Source: CAYFLR01 sp964343805 | GTDB taxonomy: Bacteria; Bdellovibrionota_B; Oligoflexia; CAYFLR01 | Reading direction: 5' to 3' | Length of the DNA: 37,942 nucleotides | Assembly: GCA_964343805.1 (NCBI GenBank) | Contig: CAYFLR010000058.1 | Location: 1-37,942, forward strand | In this document: positions 1-9,738 of the stretch, in pieces | How the letters are laid out: the number at the start of each line of letters is the position of its first letter | How positions within the stretch are numbered: position 1 is the stretch's first letter | Program-made: the position numbers and the translations under genes | Notes under the pieces: generated by a model | What the model was told of the DNA's origin: nothing | Databases searched by the model: none | The model's input: the letters and a program-made list of their open reading frames with translations, nothing else

Positions 1-56
1 CGAACCGACCCAAATTAGGACGATAAATTACACCATTTTTCCGTGCACAAGGAAAA

Positions 57-1925
57 CTATGCTGACTTCTTCTCTTCTGCAGATTGGGAGTGAGGATCGT
101 AATGGATTATACGATTTTGGACAGGATCGGTATAATGAACTTGGTTACGGCCTGCCTCTTTTGCGTGATAGAGACATTGATCGGCGTTTTCAAACACCTC
201 TTTAGTGGTGCTTCCATTTTTAGGAAATGAGCTCACTCCAATGGAGATGGTGACATTGAGTTCCTCACCTTCATAGGTGTAAGTGGCTTTTTCCATGGCG
301 GTTCGGTATTTTTCGGCAACGACCAAGGCGTCTTTGAGTTCAGTGTTTAATAAGAGCATACAGAATTCTTCTCCGCCATAACGGAAGCAGATATCCGCTT
401 GATCTTTACGGACGCATTTTTGTAGCTCTTTGGCAACTTGCTGCAATACAAAGTCTCCGGCTTTATGACCATAGGTATCATTAAACCGTTTGAAGTGGTC
501 GATATCTGAAATAAAGAGAGCCATGGTTCCTTCTCGCTCTTTGGCGAGGCTGAACTCTCTTTCAAAGGTGAAATCAAAATGACGGGTGTTAAATAAACCG
601 GTCATTTTATCGGTGATGGATGTTTTGTAGAGGGTGGCTTTCTGTAAGTTGGTAGCGGATTGATCTGCAAGGCCGAACATCAACTGCTCATCCTCTTCAG
701 TAAATCGTCCAAGGGTATCGATGGTCCACTCTCCATCTTCCATTTTTACTTTGTTGGTACAGTTGATGACTCCTACCACCTTGCCGTCACGGAGCATAGG
801 AACCGACATGATTGAGTAAACCGTCTGACTTCCCACCTGCTTGATCTTGGTTTTATCATTGATACGGATAACCTTTTTAGTTTTATAGCAGAGTCCGGCG
901 GCCCCTTCTCCGATCTCGAAGGATTTGGGTACGGTTCCGTAACCATGATTGATGTTGTCCCGGATAGCCACTGGCATATCTCCCCAAACCACTTGCACCA
1001 CCAGTTTGCCGCTATCTTTATCCACTAACATCATATTGGCTCTTTGGGCTCTCACAGCTGTGCAGGCAGATTGAATGGTTTCTATGCAGAGATGTTTGAA
1101 GTCCTGAACGTTAGAGAGTTGCTGGTTAATATCATAGAGAGTTTTGATGTTATCAAGGATTCGATTGTTCTTTTCGAATTTTAAGGTGGAGTCAATGTTG
1201 ATAGCTACCACCGAAGCAAGGTCCTGAATATAGGCATAGTCACTTTCCATGATGTGTTCTCCAGAACTTCTTACTCCAAGAGTGAGAATGCCTAGAACAA
1301 ATCCATTTTTAATCAGCGGACACCAAATGTCGGCATCCAATACATGTAGGTCCCATTTATCAAAGGCTTCTTTAAAACGGGCTTCCCCTTGCAGGTTCTT
1401 TACACTAATCACTTCCCCTTGTTGAATTGATTGCCAGAGGAGTCCATCCGATTTGGGCATTTTAAGCAGCAGGAGTTCCTGCTTTTCTGATTGCCTATTG
1501 GTGTAATAATCGTTGAGCCCGCGATAAGCTTTCACCTGATAGTGAACTTGTTGGGGATCTAAATCTTCATAGAGGAGAACCGATGCTTTTTCCACACTAA
1601 ACTTTTCACAAACCACCGCCATAAATACTTTAAGCAGACGGTTTAGATTTAGTATTTCACTAAAACCCTTACCTGCTTTTAAGAGCGTCCGCATCTCAAA
1701 GTTGATGATATCAAGCTCGGTGGTTCTTCCTTTATAGTAATTAACCTGCTTCTCTAAGGTGGATATGGTATCATTCCGCTCCTCGATCGTATCGGCCAGC
1801 TTGGTGATTTGTTGAGTGGTCCTAAATTGGTAATAACTCAAATCTTCCGAAAGCTTCTTAGCCTCTAAGCCTTTTTGATGGAGCTTCGATTGCAGATCTT
1901 CAAATTCCTTGTTATTTTCTTCCAT
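57..1925 (-). CDS. Diguanylate cyclase with coiled coil and two GAF domains
   Basis: This is a predicted cytoplasmic sensor that makes cyclic di-GMP from two GTP. In the 622-residue product, residues 1-65 are a charged coiled coil. Two GAF-type sensor domains follow (about 90-250 and 270-430), then a GGDEF domain (about 455-600). The active-site motif is GGEEF at 517-521, preceded by FRY, so catalytic activity is expected. The usual RxxD inhibitory site five residues upstream reads DQAD, so product feedback is probably lost. No signal peptide or membrane segment is seen; GAF domains normally bind small cytosolic ligands. The start is supported by AGGAGA about 8 nt upstream of the ATG. The gene is divergent from the small gene at 2051. 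The family call is firm; the signal sensed is unknown. Confidence 0.92.
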   Translation of the reverse strand: MEENNKEFEDLQSKLHQKGLEAKKLSEDLSYYQFRTTQQITKLADTIEERNDTISTLEKQVNYYKGRTTELDIINFEMRTLLKAGKGFSEILNLNRLLKVFMAVVCEKFSVEKASVLLYEDLDPQQVHYQVKAYRGLNDYYTNRQSEKQELLLLKMPKSDGLLWQSIQQGEVISVKNLQGEARFKEAFDKWDLHVLDADIWCPLIKNGFVLGILTLGVRSSGEHIMESDYAYIQDLASVVAINIDSTLKFEKNNRILDNIKTLYDINQQLSNVQDFKHLCIETIQSACTAVRAQRANMMLVDKDSGKLVVQVVWGDMPVAIRDNINHGYGTVPKSFEIGEGAAGLCYKTKKVIRINDKTKIKQVGSQTVYSIMSVPMLRDGKVVGVINCTNKVKMEDGEWTIDTLGRFTEEDEQLMFGLADQSATNLQKATLYKTSITDKMTGLFNTRHFDFTFEREFSLAKEREGTMALFISDIDHFKRFNDTYGHKAGDFVLQQVAKELQKCVRKDQADICFRYGGEEFCMLLLNTELKDALVVAEKYRTAMEKATYTYEGEELNVTISIGVSSFPKNGSTTKEVFENADQCLYHAKEAGRNQVHYTDPVQNRIIHYDPHSQSAEEKKSA

Positions 1926-1973
1926 GCGGGTCTCTCCTGACTTTTTCGCTTTTAACGATTTATTTTACATCGG

Positions 1974-2003
1974 TTTCAAAATAAAGAACTTTAATGCTAT
2001 ACT
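1974..2003 (+). promoter_or_regulatory. Possible sigma70 promoter for the small gene at 2051
   Basis: An extended -10 element, TGC followed by TATACT at 1998-2003, has a weak -35 (TTTCAA, 1974-1979) 18 nt upstream. It lies in the divergent gap between the diguanylate cyclase and the 88-aa gene and points toward the latter. The call rests on sequence match only. Confidence 0.35.
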
Positions 2004-2050
2004 CTAAGAATCCTGATATGAAGGGCTGTTAATTCGATAAGGCAGTTTAT

Positions 2051-2317
2051 ATGAAAAATAAATGGTGGGAAAAGCTCCCTAAGCAGAGCCCTAAAGATGA
2101 ATTAAAGTACTATCAGACCGAATTAAAGGTGATAAAGATTCAGTTGATGGCCCTCAGTCTAAAAGATTTATCTGAGTGTCTTAACTATGTGGTTTTTAAT
2201 GAAAAAGCCTCAGTACTGGAAATAATGCAAGTATATAGTCAAGAAGACATTATCAAGACCATCTTGGATACCAAAGAGAATTTAGGGCGGGCTAAGAAAT
2301 GGTTTTCACTTCGGTGA
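2051..2317 (+). CDS. Small hypothetical protein (88 aa)
   Basis: I do not recognise this gene. The product is short, charged and probably all-helical and cytoplasmic: it begins MKNKWWEKLP, has no signal peptide, and contains heptad-like Leu/Ile spacing (residues 18-45 and 55-75) that could support dimerisation. The ATG at 2051 has a weak AAGG about 8 nt upstream, and a plausible extended -10 sits at 1998-2003. Codon use resembles that of its neighbours, so it is probably real. It is a single-gene unit between a divergent diguanylate cyclase and the LRR gene. Confidence 0.55.
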   Translation: MKNKWWEKLPKQSPKDELKYYQTELKVIKIQLMALSLKDLSECLNYVVFNEKASVLEIMQVYSQEDIIKTILDTKENLGRAKKWFSLR

Positions 2318-2374
2318 GCCATCTTATTTTAAAAAGGCTATTGTATTCTGATAGGGCTTGATTAGACTCATAGA

Positions 2375-2395
2375 CCATATTTAGTTACAATATGG
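2375..2395. promoter_or_regulatory. Inverted repeat directly upstream of the LRR gene
   Basis: CCATAT (2375-2380) and ATATGG (2390-2395) form a 6-bp inverted repeat with a 9-nt spacer containing TTAGTTACA. It ends 4 nt before the ATG at 2400 and no clear Shine-Dalgarno is present. It could be an operator or a small hairpin over the start; there is no other evidence. Confidence 0.3.
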
Positions 2396-2399
2396 GTAT

Positions 2400-4379
2400 A
2401 TGACTAAAATTCTACTTTTCCTCCTTATTATAGCCTCAGACTCTCTCCTTTTTGCCTCTCAATTCTTGAGTCTATGTGAAAAAAAAGAGAGACTTCCTGA
2501 TTCACTCAGGGTTCCCATTGAGTGGATGATGGCTATGAGGTCTGATAATTGCGTTGAGTCCTTAGAAAAAATCCTTACAGATGATGAGATTGTTTTTCAA
2601 GGAGACTCTTCCTATTATCATCAACAGAAAATTCTTCCAAATGGTGAGGTGAAGTTTATAAAGATTCCTAGAAAGAGGTCTGTTCCCTTTAATGATGTCA
2701 CCCCTCTCCTTGAATTCACACATATCTCAAAGCTAGGACTTCACTATACTGACAAAATAGATCTATCCTTTCTTCAGAATTTTAAGAATCTCTCGAACTT
2801 ATCCATGTCAGCTTCCATGACAACCAACTTTGAGCCTCTTAAGGCGTTAAGTCATTCATTAAAGAACTTAGAACTTGGGGTTGTCTCTCCCCAAGATTTT
2901 AATTTTTTAGACAACTTGAGGGAGTTGGAGAGTTTGACTCTCGCTTTTACGGGTATAAAACACCTCGGGTATCTCACAGGGCTATCACAGTTAAAGCACC
3001 TACATCTAGGTGCTTGTGATCTATATGATCAAAATGTGACTTCCGATTTAACTCCTTTATCTCATCTTATTCAGCTAGAGAGCTTGACTATTTGTCATCA
3101 GGATATAAGTGACTTAACTCCTTTGATGTCACTGGGTAACCTTCGCTATCTTAAAATTGTCAATAATCAACAGCTCACTAACCTAAAAGGGGTTCAGTAC
3201 TTAGAAAACTTGGAGGAGTTTCATTATAAATGTTTAGAATGGAAGAAAGATCTGGATCAGTTTAGGCCATGCCAGCAGGGGAATTTAACCAGTTTTAGCC
3301 CCCTTGCTTCCCTCTCATGGTTGCAAAAACTTTCATTACAAAATATTAAAAAAATGGATCTTAACCCTTTAAGTCGACTGATCAGCTTAAGGGAACTGGC
3401 GATAGAAAATGGAAATATAGATCAAATAAAAGCTCTTTCCAGTTTGATTTATTTAAAGAAGCTGAGTTTAAACGAGAATGAGCTTTCCGATATTAAAGCG
3501 GTTAAAGATATGGTTCACTTAGAAAAATTGTATTTGGATCAAAATCAAATATATGATTTATCTCCCCTTTCAAATCTTAGTTTAAGTGTTTTATCTTTAA
3601 ACAATAATAAAATTAAAACACTAAAAAACCTGAGTGGAAATACTTATCTTTCTGAACTGTATTTATCAAAGAATCTGTTAGGTACCAAGGCTCTTTCGGG
3701 AATCGAGAATTGGCAGTACTCATTCAATTTTCCAGAATTAGATACATTAGACTTGAGCTTCAATCAACTTACTCATCTGGAAATTCTTTACTTCCTACCT
3801 GCAGAATTCCTTAGCTCACTAAATATCAGTAACAATCAGCTTGAAAGTCTTGTGGGGTTGGAATCCTTTCTTTACTTATCTCATTTAGACATCAGTCATA
3901 ACTTGTTACAGAATGTTTCCCCATTAAGCAAGTTTTCTCATTTAAGTAGTTTGAAAATGGAGCATAACCAAGTTACCAATTTAACCTCCTTAGCAAGCCT
4001 TAAAGACCTCTATAGTCTCAATGCAGGATTTAATGAAATATCTGACCTTTCTCCTTTGGGTAACTTAAAAAACCTTCGATACTTATCGATCCTTTCCACC
4101 CCGTTAGCTAGTCTAAAACCTCTCCACAGATCAAGTCTTAAAAGGCTAATAATGGGTGGAAATCTTATTAGTGATTTGACCCCTCTAGCTAAAATGCAGT
4201 CTCTTGAACACCTCTATATAGGAAAGAATATGATTCGGGATTTAAGACCACTTGCCAATTTAAAGCAAATTACTGCGCTGGAGATTAAGGACAATCCAAT
4301 TAATCATATGAAGAGATCAAAATATTGCCCTCCCCATAGATTTGTATCTCTACTCAATTTGTTTTGTGGGTACGATTGA
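2400..4379 (+). CDS. Secreted leucine-rich repeat protein (internalin/SDS22-type repeats)
   Basis: The 659-residue product starts with a signal peptide (MTKILLFLLIIASDSLLFAS); the Cys after it is not in a lipobox, so export by signal peptidase I is likely. From about residue 100 to 640 it is built of roughly 22-residue leucine-rich repeats of the LxxLxLxxNxIxDLxPL type. Such repeats form a curved solenoid used for protein-protein contact, classically in internalins. A disulfide-prone N-terminal cap (two Cys within the first 55 mature residues) and a Cys-containing C-terminus (CPP...LFCGYD) may close the solenoid. No anchor domain or catalytic domain is visible, so a binding or adhesion role outside the inner membrane is inferred. 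It is convergent with the peptidase gene, with only 14 nt between the stop codons. Confidence 0.85.
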   Translation: MTKILLFLLIIASDSLLFASQFLSLCEKKERLPDSLRVPIEWMMAMRSDNCVESLEKILTDDEIVFQGDSSYYHQQKILPNGEVKFIKIPRKRSVPFNDVTPLLEFTHISKLGLHYTDKIDLSFLQNFKNLSNLSMSASMTTNFEPLKALSHSLKNLELGVVSPQDFNFLDNLRELESLTLAFTGIKHLGYLTGLSQLKHLHLGACDLYDQNVTSDLTPLSHLIQLESLTICHQDISDLTPLMSLGNLRYLKIVNNQQLTNLKGVQYLENLEEFHYKCLEWKKDLDQFRPCQQGNLTSFSPLASLSWLQKLSLQNIKKMDLNPLSRLISLRELAIENGNIDQIKALSSLIYLKKLSLNENELSDIKAVKDMVHLEKLYLDQNQIYDLSPLSNLSLSVLSLNNNKIKTLKNLSGNTYLSELYLSKNLLGTKALSGIENWQYSFNFPELDTLDLSFNQLTHLEILYFLPAEFLSSLNISNNQLESLVGLESFLYLSHLDISHNLLQNVSPLSKFSHLSSLKMEHNQVTNLTSLASLKDLYSLNAGFNEISDLSPLGNLKNLRYLSILSTPLASLKPLHRSSLKRLIMGGNLISDLTPLAKMQSLEHLYIGKNMIRDLRPLANLKQITALEIKDNPINHMKRSKYCPPHRFVSLLNLFCGYD

Positions 4380-4393
4380 ATGACCAGACTTTT

Positions 4394-6232
4394 TTATTCA
4401 CTAATGGCCTTTTCAAACCCATTCAATTGATTTTCTAAGATCTTAAGACTTTTTTGCCAAAAGGTGGTCTCCGTAATATCCACTCCCAAATGCTTTTGTG
4501 CGAGATCTTCCAATACCATACTGCCTGAATCAAGAAGGAGATTTTTGTACTTTTCGTGAAACTGGTCTCCTTGCTCTTTATACATTTGAAATACCCCTAG
4601 GCTAAAGAGATAGCCGAAAGTATAAGGGAAGTTATAAAAAGAGATTCCGGTTTTGTAAAAATGAAGTTTGTTGGCCCAAAAGAGGGTGTCAACTTCGGTC
4701 AAAGAGTTGCCATATCTATTTTCTAACGATTCTTTCATAAGAGTAGAAATTTCTGAAAGAGGGACTGGCCCATTCTCTCTTCTGGAATAGAACTCTTTTT
4801 CAAAATCCAGACGGGCAGGAATATTGAGTAAAAAGGTGGATATCTGCTTTACATCATTCCAACCGATAAGTAGGTGTGTTTTGGGGTCTTTCATTACATT
4901 GGGAAGCTCATCATTGAGTAAACTTTCAGCAAAGATACTTGCTGTTTCAGCAAAGCACATGGGGTAAGAGGTCTGAGCTAAAGGTAGTTCTTTCATCACC
5001 CAGCCATGATAAGCATGACCTAATTCATGAGCTAGAGTTTTTATATTAGATAGAGATCCACTATAGGTCTGATAGACCCGTGGAGTTCGAGACTTTGCAA
5101 AGCGGGTGCAGTAGGCTCCCGGTCTTTTAGTATCTAAAACTCTGGCCTCAATCCATTTGTTTTTTACCATGGTGTCAACAAACTCACCCATGGAGGGATG
5201 GACTTTGGCAAAAGCTGAGCGAACAATATTAACTCCCTCTTCAAAAGGGATAGCACTATTATCATCAGCTAGAAAAGGAGGTGGGGCTCCTAGGTCCCAT
5301 GGCTCTAAAGCATCCTTGCCTAAAGTTTTTGCGCAAAGTAAATTGGCTTTTTGGCCCAGTGCTTTCCCTTCATCCACCACCTTCATCATGCTATCCAATG
5401 TGGCGCTTTGAATCCGGTTGTTATGCAATGGGGGATTCATAAAATCCATTTTCCGAGTATGAGATCGTTTTTGATAAATGGAGTGACGCCAGCCGGCAAT
5501 AGAATTTAAAATGGCTGCACAAGGAATGGTTTGTTGCTCCCAACTTTCTTTTAATGCAAGAAAAGCCTTTTTCCTTTCTTCTTCACTTGAATCTGAGAGC
5601 ATACTATTGGTGGCGGCAAGACCTTTTGTTACCTTCCCATCTTCCGTTTCTAATTCACAGCGCATAGAGGAGGTTATGTTGTTGTATAATGTGCCCCAGG
5701 GTTGATAGGATGATACTCCTAGTTCCATGATGAGTTTTTCTTGCTCCAGAGGCAGCATGTAGTCTCGACGAAGACGATCGTGACTCACTAAGAAAGATTC
5801 TGCTTTAGTTACTGGGTGATCGAGGTATTTTTCCACCAGCTCAGGCTTGATTAAAATAAGGAATTGGTCACAAGGGGCTAGAGTTTTTCTAATGGAGCTG
5901 CTCACCATCCGGAGTTTTTCTTCCAGGCTTTGAGCTACCTCATTACTCCCATCAACAGAACGTTCGCAACCTACAAAGGTAAAGAGATTCCATAGCAGCG
6001 ACTCTAATTCGTCTCGCCAGACACCAATTTGTTGGAGGTTCTTAATTTCCTCCATGCTATTTTCAACTGTTAAAGTGTCTGCTTTAGGAAGAAGTGCTTC
6101 AAAGGGGGTTGCGAGTTCTTCGATCTTTTGATTCAGTTCTTTGACTCGTTCAAGATCTTGGTTAAATTCTTTTGATTCGAGTGAAGGGTATTCACAGGAG
6201 TTGTCCCAGGCGGGTCCAGATGTTTTTTTCAT
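4394..6232 (-). CDS. pepF: M3 family oligoendopeptidase (PepF-like)
   Basis: This is a zinc metallopeptidase that cleaves short peptides, usually in the cytoplasm. The 612-residue product has the M3 active site HELGH at 402-406 (in TLAHELGHAYHG), with the third zinc ligand expected in FAETASIFAE (Glu429). The helical N-terminal half and total length near 600 fit the PepF/M3B group rather than the larger thimet peptidases. There is no signal peptide. Its stop lies close to the convergent LRR gene, and its start lies 19 nt downstream of the lipoprotein gene at 6252-7355, with which it may be co-transcribed. The Shine-Dalgarno before the ATG is weak (AAAAGA). The family is certain; the exact PepF subtype is less so. 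Confidence 0.88.
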   Translation of the reverse strand: MKKTSGPAWDNSCEYPSLESKEFNQDLERVKELNQKIEELATPFEALLPKADTLTVENSMEEIKNLQQIGVWRDELESLLWNLFTFVGCERSVDGSNEVAQSLEEKLRMVSSSIRKTLAPCDQFLILIKPELVEKYLDHPVTKAESFLVSHDRLRRDYMLPLEQEKLIMELGVSSYQPWGTLYNNITSSMRCELETEDGKVTKGLAATNSMLSDSSEEERKKAFLALKESWEQQTIPCAAILNSIAGWRHSIYQKRSHTRKMDFMNPPLHNNRIQSATLDSMMKVVDEGKALGQKANLLCAKTLGKDALEPWDLGAPPPFLADDNSAIPFEEGVNIVRSAFAKVHPSMGEFVDTMVKNKWIEARVLDTKRPGAYCTRFAKSRTPRVYQTYSGSLSNIKTLAHELGHAYHGWVMKELPLAQTSYPMCFAETASIFAESLLNDELPNVMKDPKTHLLIGWNDVKQISTFLLNIPARLDFEKEFYSRRENGPVPLSEISTLMKESLENRYGNSLTEVDTLFWANKLHFYKTGISFYNFPYTFGYLFSLGVFQMYKEQGDQFHEKYKNLLLDSGSMVLEDLAQKHLGVDITETTFWQKSLKILENQLNGFEKAISE

Positions 6233-6251
6233 AATGTCTTTTCAGTTCGGT

Positions 6252-7355
6252 TTAGTTAATGGATCTGCACTCGATTTCTAAATCTCTTGCTTTAATCTCC
6301 TGAGCTGTCGCTCGTTGGAGGCATAGAACCGTTGATTCAGAGGCGAGTTCGCACATTGGGAGGATTGAGTTAGGTGCAACTTTCCCTCCGTCGGCCAGTA
6401 TAGCACAAATCCCTGACCATGGCGTTGGTTTTTTGCACAGCTTTTTAATGGTTATTTCATCTACTCCTAAACCTGATGCAATGGTGATGCATTGATTGGA
6501 TTGGCGGTTAGCTTTTATACAGAGTTCTTTGGTGGTATCGAAGCTTAAGTTTCCATGTTGAGTATTACGTATACATGGAATTGTCCATTTAGATATATCC
6601 TGACAGACTTGATAACTTTGGAATTCACTCATGCCATTCATACGAGCAGTCTGATAGCATAAATGTCTATCATCCCTTCCTTTACAGTTTTTTTGCAGGC
6701 AATGTCCTAAATTTTCTGCATTCCATTTATCAATGAGAATCTTGGCTTTATGGAACTGTTGCTTGGTTCTGGAAAGGTAGTAATTCACCTGCCCTGCTTT
6801 ATCTATAGGAATCGAACTAGAGAGCAGGGGACGGTTATGAGGGGGGCTTAAAGAAGTCAGAACATTTACCAGAAACCCTCCATTATAGGTCATAGTATCT
6901 TTTTCCACTGTGATTCTTAAGCTGCTCACCAGAGATTGCAAATCTGGCTCGGGAATAAATACTCCAGTGATGGTGTGTATCGCACTGTTGTGATAACTGC
7001 TGCTTAATTGGAGGTGGTCTATTTTCTCGTAAATTTCAGCAATCAGTTTTTTGCACTCTCCGTTAATGAAGGAAATTTGCTCTGCTGGGATGGTGATGAC
7101 GGATTGATCTGGATTGCTATTTTGGTAATAGCCCTGCCATAAATGGGCTAATTTGTTAATTCGGGTTAAAAAGTTAAAATATTTCTGCTCCAGCTCCCAG
7201 ATAAATTCAGGTTCCACTGCGATGACTTTATATTTTGTTTCTTTGAGCGCACTATCATCTGTCCTCTTTCGGCAACCGCTGGAAACCAAAAGTAGCAGTA
7301 GGTATACTGTCATTAGAAATAACCCTGTTCGGGCCACCCGCTCAATTTTGCTCAT
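6252..7355 (-). CDS. Cysteine-rich lipoprotein of unknown function
   Basis: I do not recognise a family. The 367-residue product has a signal peptide ending in a lipobox (LVSSGC, Cys28), so it should be a lipidated envelope protein. The first two thirds are mixed helical. The last third (about residues 215-367) is cysteine-rich, with spaced patterns such as CLQKNCKGRDDRHLC and repeated C...R/K N units that suggest small disulfide-bonded repeats like those in Cys-rich surface proteins. An AGAGG ribosome-binding site lies about 10 nt upstream of the ATG. The gene is divergent from the sugar ABC operon and 19 nt upstream of the oligoendopeptidase gene. Confidence 0.65.
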   Translation of the reverse strand: MSKIERVARTGLFLMTVYLLLLLVSSGCRKRTDDSALKETKYKVIAVEPEFIWELEQKYFNFLTRINKLAHLWQGYYQNSNPDQSVITIPAEQISFINGECKKLIAEIYEKIDHLQLSSSYHNSAIHTITGVFIPEPDLQSLVSSLRITVEKDTMTYNGGFLVNVLTSLSPPHNRPLLSSSIPIDKAGQVNYYLSRTKQQFHKAKILIDKWNAENLGHCLQKNCKGRDDRHLCYQTARMNGMSEFQSYQVCQDISKWTIPCIRNTQHGNLSFDTTKELCIKANRQSNQCITIASGLGVDEITIKKLCKKPTPWSGICAILADGGKVAPNSILPMCELASESTVLCLQRATAQEIKARDLEIECRSIN

Positions 7356-7424
7356 AACATAAAACCTCTATGCAAACTTTCGGCATAAGGAATAAAATCT
7401 TTATGAAATACCTAATCAAAGTTT

Positions 7425-7468
7425 GGAAATTTCCGGGATAACAGAGAAAAAAATAGGTCCATGCATGG
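7425..7468. promoter_or_regulatory. Two palindromes in the divergent region before the ABC operon
   Basis: GGAAATTTCC (7425-7434) and CCATGCATGG (7459-7468) are perfect 10-bp palindromes in the 199-bp gap between the divergent lipoprotein and sugar-transporter genes. Perfect even palindromes here could be operators for a dimeric regulator such as a LacI-type sugar repressor. No regulator gene is adjacent, so this is a weak inference. Confidence 0.3.
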
Positions 7469-7554
7469 GATTGTCATTCAAAAGAAAGTGAAGTTTTGGT
7501 ATCATGTTCTAACTTATAAGAATGAATGAATTATTTCTTTGAAGAGGAGTTGCC

Positions 7555-8829
7555 ATGAAAGTTCGACTTGGTCTGACACTCATAGGGTTATCTATTGGTT
7601 TGTTTTTAATAACTTCTTTGGAAGCTGCTAAAGTGACCATTGCCTGTGGAGCGGTAGGTAAAGAGTTTGAGATATGCCGTCAGAATGTAGAACTCTGGGC
7701 GAAGAAAACTGGACATAAAGTGGAAATGTTTCAAAGCCCTAATCTCACCAACGATCGATTGGGACTATTTCAACAGATTTTTGCTGCCAAAAGCGACCAA
7801 ATTGATGTGGTGCAAATTGATGTGATTTGGCCAGGTCTTTTAGGGAAGCACTTTGTAGATTTGAATAAGTACATTGCTGCTGATCATGTGAATCAGCACT
7901 TCTCTTCTATTTTAAAAAATAATACCGACCCCAAAGGTCGCTTATTAGCTGTTCCTTTCTTTACAGATGCGGGTCTCCTCTATTATCGCAAGGATTTACT
8001 AGCTAAACATGGATACAGTGTTCCCACGACTTGGGAAGACTTAACCAAAATAGCCAAAGCCATTTTAGCAAAAGAGCGGCCAAATAATCCTAAAATGCAG
8101 GGTTTTGTTTGGCAGGGAAAGGCCTATGAAGGGTTAACCTGCGATGCGCTCGAATGGATTGATTCCTACCGTGGAGGAGAGATCATTGATAATAAAACAG
8201 GGGATGTAACTATAAACAATCCTCAGGCGGTAAAAGCTCTTAAAATGGCTGCTTCATGGGTGGGCACTATCTCTCCCAAGGGAGTTTTAAATTATGATGA
8301 AGAAGCTGCCAGAGGAGTTTTTCAATCTGGAAATGCTATTTTTATGCGAAATTGGCCTTATGCTTGGGCTTTAGGAAATAATCCTTCTTCACCGGTTAAA
8401 GGCAAGATCGGGGTTGCGGTTCTTCCTAAAGGGGGTAAGGATGGAAAACACACAGGCACCTTAGGTGGCTGGAATTTAGCTGTGACCAAATACTCTAAAA
8501 ACCCCAAAGTGGCAGCTGATTTGGTTAAATTTTTAACCACTTCGAATATGCAGATCGACAGAGCCATAAATGGATCTTTTAACCCTACAATAGCTGCAGC
8601 CTATAAAGATGGAAAACTACAAAAAGCCAACCCATTTTTTGCTAGACTTCTGTCCACCTTCACCAATGCGGTGGCCAGACCTTCAAAGTTAACTAAGAGA
8701 AAATATAATAAGGTTTCTAGTAAATTTTGGAACGCTGTTCATCGTGTGTTATCAGGCAAAATGACTCCTGAAAAATCACTGGCCAAATTGGAAAAAGATT
8801 TGAATAGAACCAAAAGAAGAGGTTGGTAG
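7555..8829 (+). CDS. Sugar ABC transporter substrate-binding protein
   Basis: This is the periplasmic binding protein of a carbohydrate importer. The 424-residue product has a Sec signal peptide (MKVRLGLTLIGLSIGLFLIT, cleavage near LEAAK) and no lipobox. The family-1 solute-binding fold is supported by DVVQIDVIWPG (about residues 82-92), the PFFTDAGLLYYRKDLL segment, and GGWNLAVTKYS near residue 305. These resemble trehalose/maltose-type binding proteins (ThuE-like), so an oligosaccharide or disaccharide ligand is likely but not shown. AGAGGAG lies about 7 nt before the ATG. It is the first gene of an operon with two permeases (3-nt and 9-nt gaps) and selA. Confidence 0.88.
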   Translation: MKVRLGLTLIGLSIGLFLITSLEAAKVTIACGAVGKEFEICRQNVELWAKKTGHKVEMFQSPNLTNDRLGLFQQIFAAKSDQIDVVQIDVIWPGLLGKHFVDLNKYIAADHVNQHFSSILKNNTDPKGRLLAVPFFTDAGLLYYRKDLLAKHGYSVPTTWEDLTKIAKAILAKERPNNPKMQGFVWQGKAYEGLTCDALEWIDSYRGGEIIDNKTGDVTINNPQAVKALKMAASWVGTISPKGVLNYDEEAARGVFQSGNAIFMRNWPYAWALGNNPSSPVKGKIGVAVLPKGGKDGKHTGTLGGWNLAVTKYSKNPKVAADLVKFLTTSNMQIDRAINGSFNPTIAAAYKDGKLQKANPFFARLLSTFTNAVARPSKLTKRKYNKVSSKFWNAVHRVLSGKMTPEKSLAKLEKDLNRTKRRGW

Positions 8830-8832
8830 TCT

Positions 8833-9729
8833 ATGCAAGCAAAAACAGAAACATCTTTTTACACTATTCAATTGAGGTGGGCTTGGATTTTTCTTATTCC
8901 CTCCTTGCTCGTTCTTATATTGGTGGCAGCTTTTCCTCTGCTACAAACCTTTTACTATAGTTTCACTGATGCCACCTTGGACGGCTTGGATGAGATTGCT
9001 TTCACGGGATGGGAGAATTATTTAATCCTTATTGAAGATCCTCTCTGGTGGTCTTCAGTGATGAATACGGTGGTTTTTACCCTTTGCTCTGTGACTATCG
9101 AAACTATCTTAGGATTGGCAGCTGCTTTGATTTTATTTGTACCTTTTAAAGGTCGAGGGATATTTAGAGCCACCTTGTTGGTCCCATGGGCTGTACCCAC
9201 AGTGGTTTCTTCCAAAATTTGGGAGTGGTTGTTTCAAGATCAATATGGGATCATAAATGACATTCTGACTAAACTGAATTTTATTAAGGAGCCCATTGCC
9301 TTTATGGGAAACCCTGATTTGGCTCTTCCTACCATTATTGCGGTAGATGTGTGGAAGACCACGCCTTTTATGGCATTACTTCTTTTAGCGGGATTAGGCA
9401 CCATCCCGAAAGCCTTGTATGAGTCTGCCAAAATTGATGGAGCAGGACCCATCCGTAGCTTTTTTATGATCACTCTTCCTCTTTTAAAGCCGGCTATTCT
9501 GATCGCACTTATCTTCCGTTCATTGGATGCGATGAGGGTTTTCGATATTATCTATATAATGCAAGGAAGTAATGATCAAACAGCGAGTATGTCAATTTAT
9601 GCTCGTCAGCAGATGATTGATTTTCAAGAAATTGGGTTGGGCTCTTCAGCCTCCTTTGCCATTTTCTGTATCATTAGTGTTTTGACTGCAGTGTACATGT
9701 TTACCATGAAAGCTGATTTTAATAAGTAG
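8833..9729 (+). CDS. Sugar ABC transporter permease (MalF/UgpA-like)
   Basis: This inner-membrane channel subunit pairs with the next gene product. The 298-residue product has about six hydrophobic segments (first at 17-40, then roughly 80-105, 112-130, 165-190, 220-240 and 272-292). The EAA loop that docks the ATPase is ALYESAKIDGAGPIRSFF, beginning near residue 195. Length and topology fit the binding-protein-dependent sugar permease family. The ATG lies 3 nt after the binding-protein stop, indicating coupled translation. The ATPase partner is not in the operon; the MalK-type ATPase at 34429-35520 is the obvious candidate. Confidence 0.9.
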   Translation: MQAKTETSFYTIQLRWAWIFLIPSLLVLILVAAFPLLQTFYYSFTDATLDGLDEIAFTGWENYLILIEDPLWWSSVMNTVVFTLCSVTIETILGLAAALILFVPFKGRGIFRATLLVPWAVPTVVSSKIWEWLFQDQYGIINDILTKLNFIKEPIAFMGNPDLALPTIIAVDVWKTTPFMALLLLAGLGTIPKALYESAKIDGAGPIRSFFMITLPLLKPAILIALIFRSLDAMRVFDIIYIMQGSNDQTASMSIYARQQMIDFQEIGLGSSASFAIFCIISVLTAVYMFTMKADFNK

Positions 9730-9738
9730 GGGGACACG

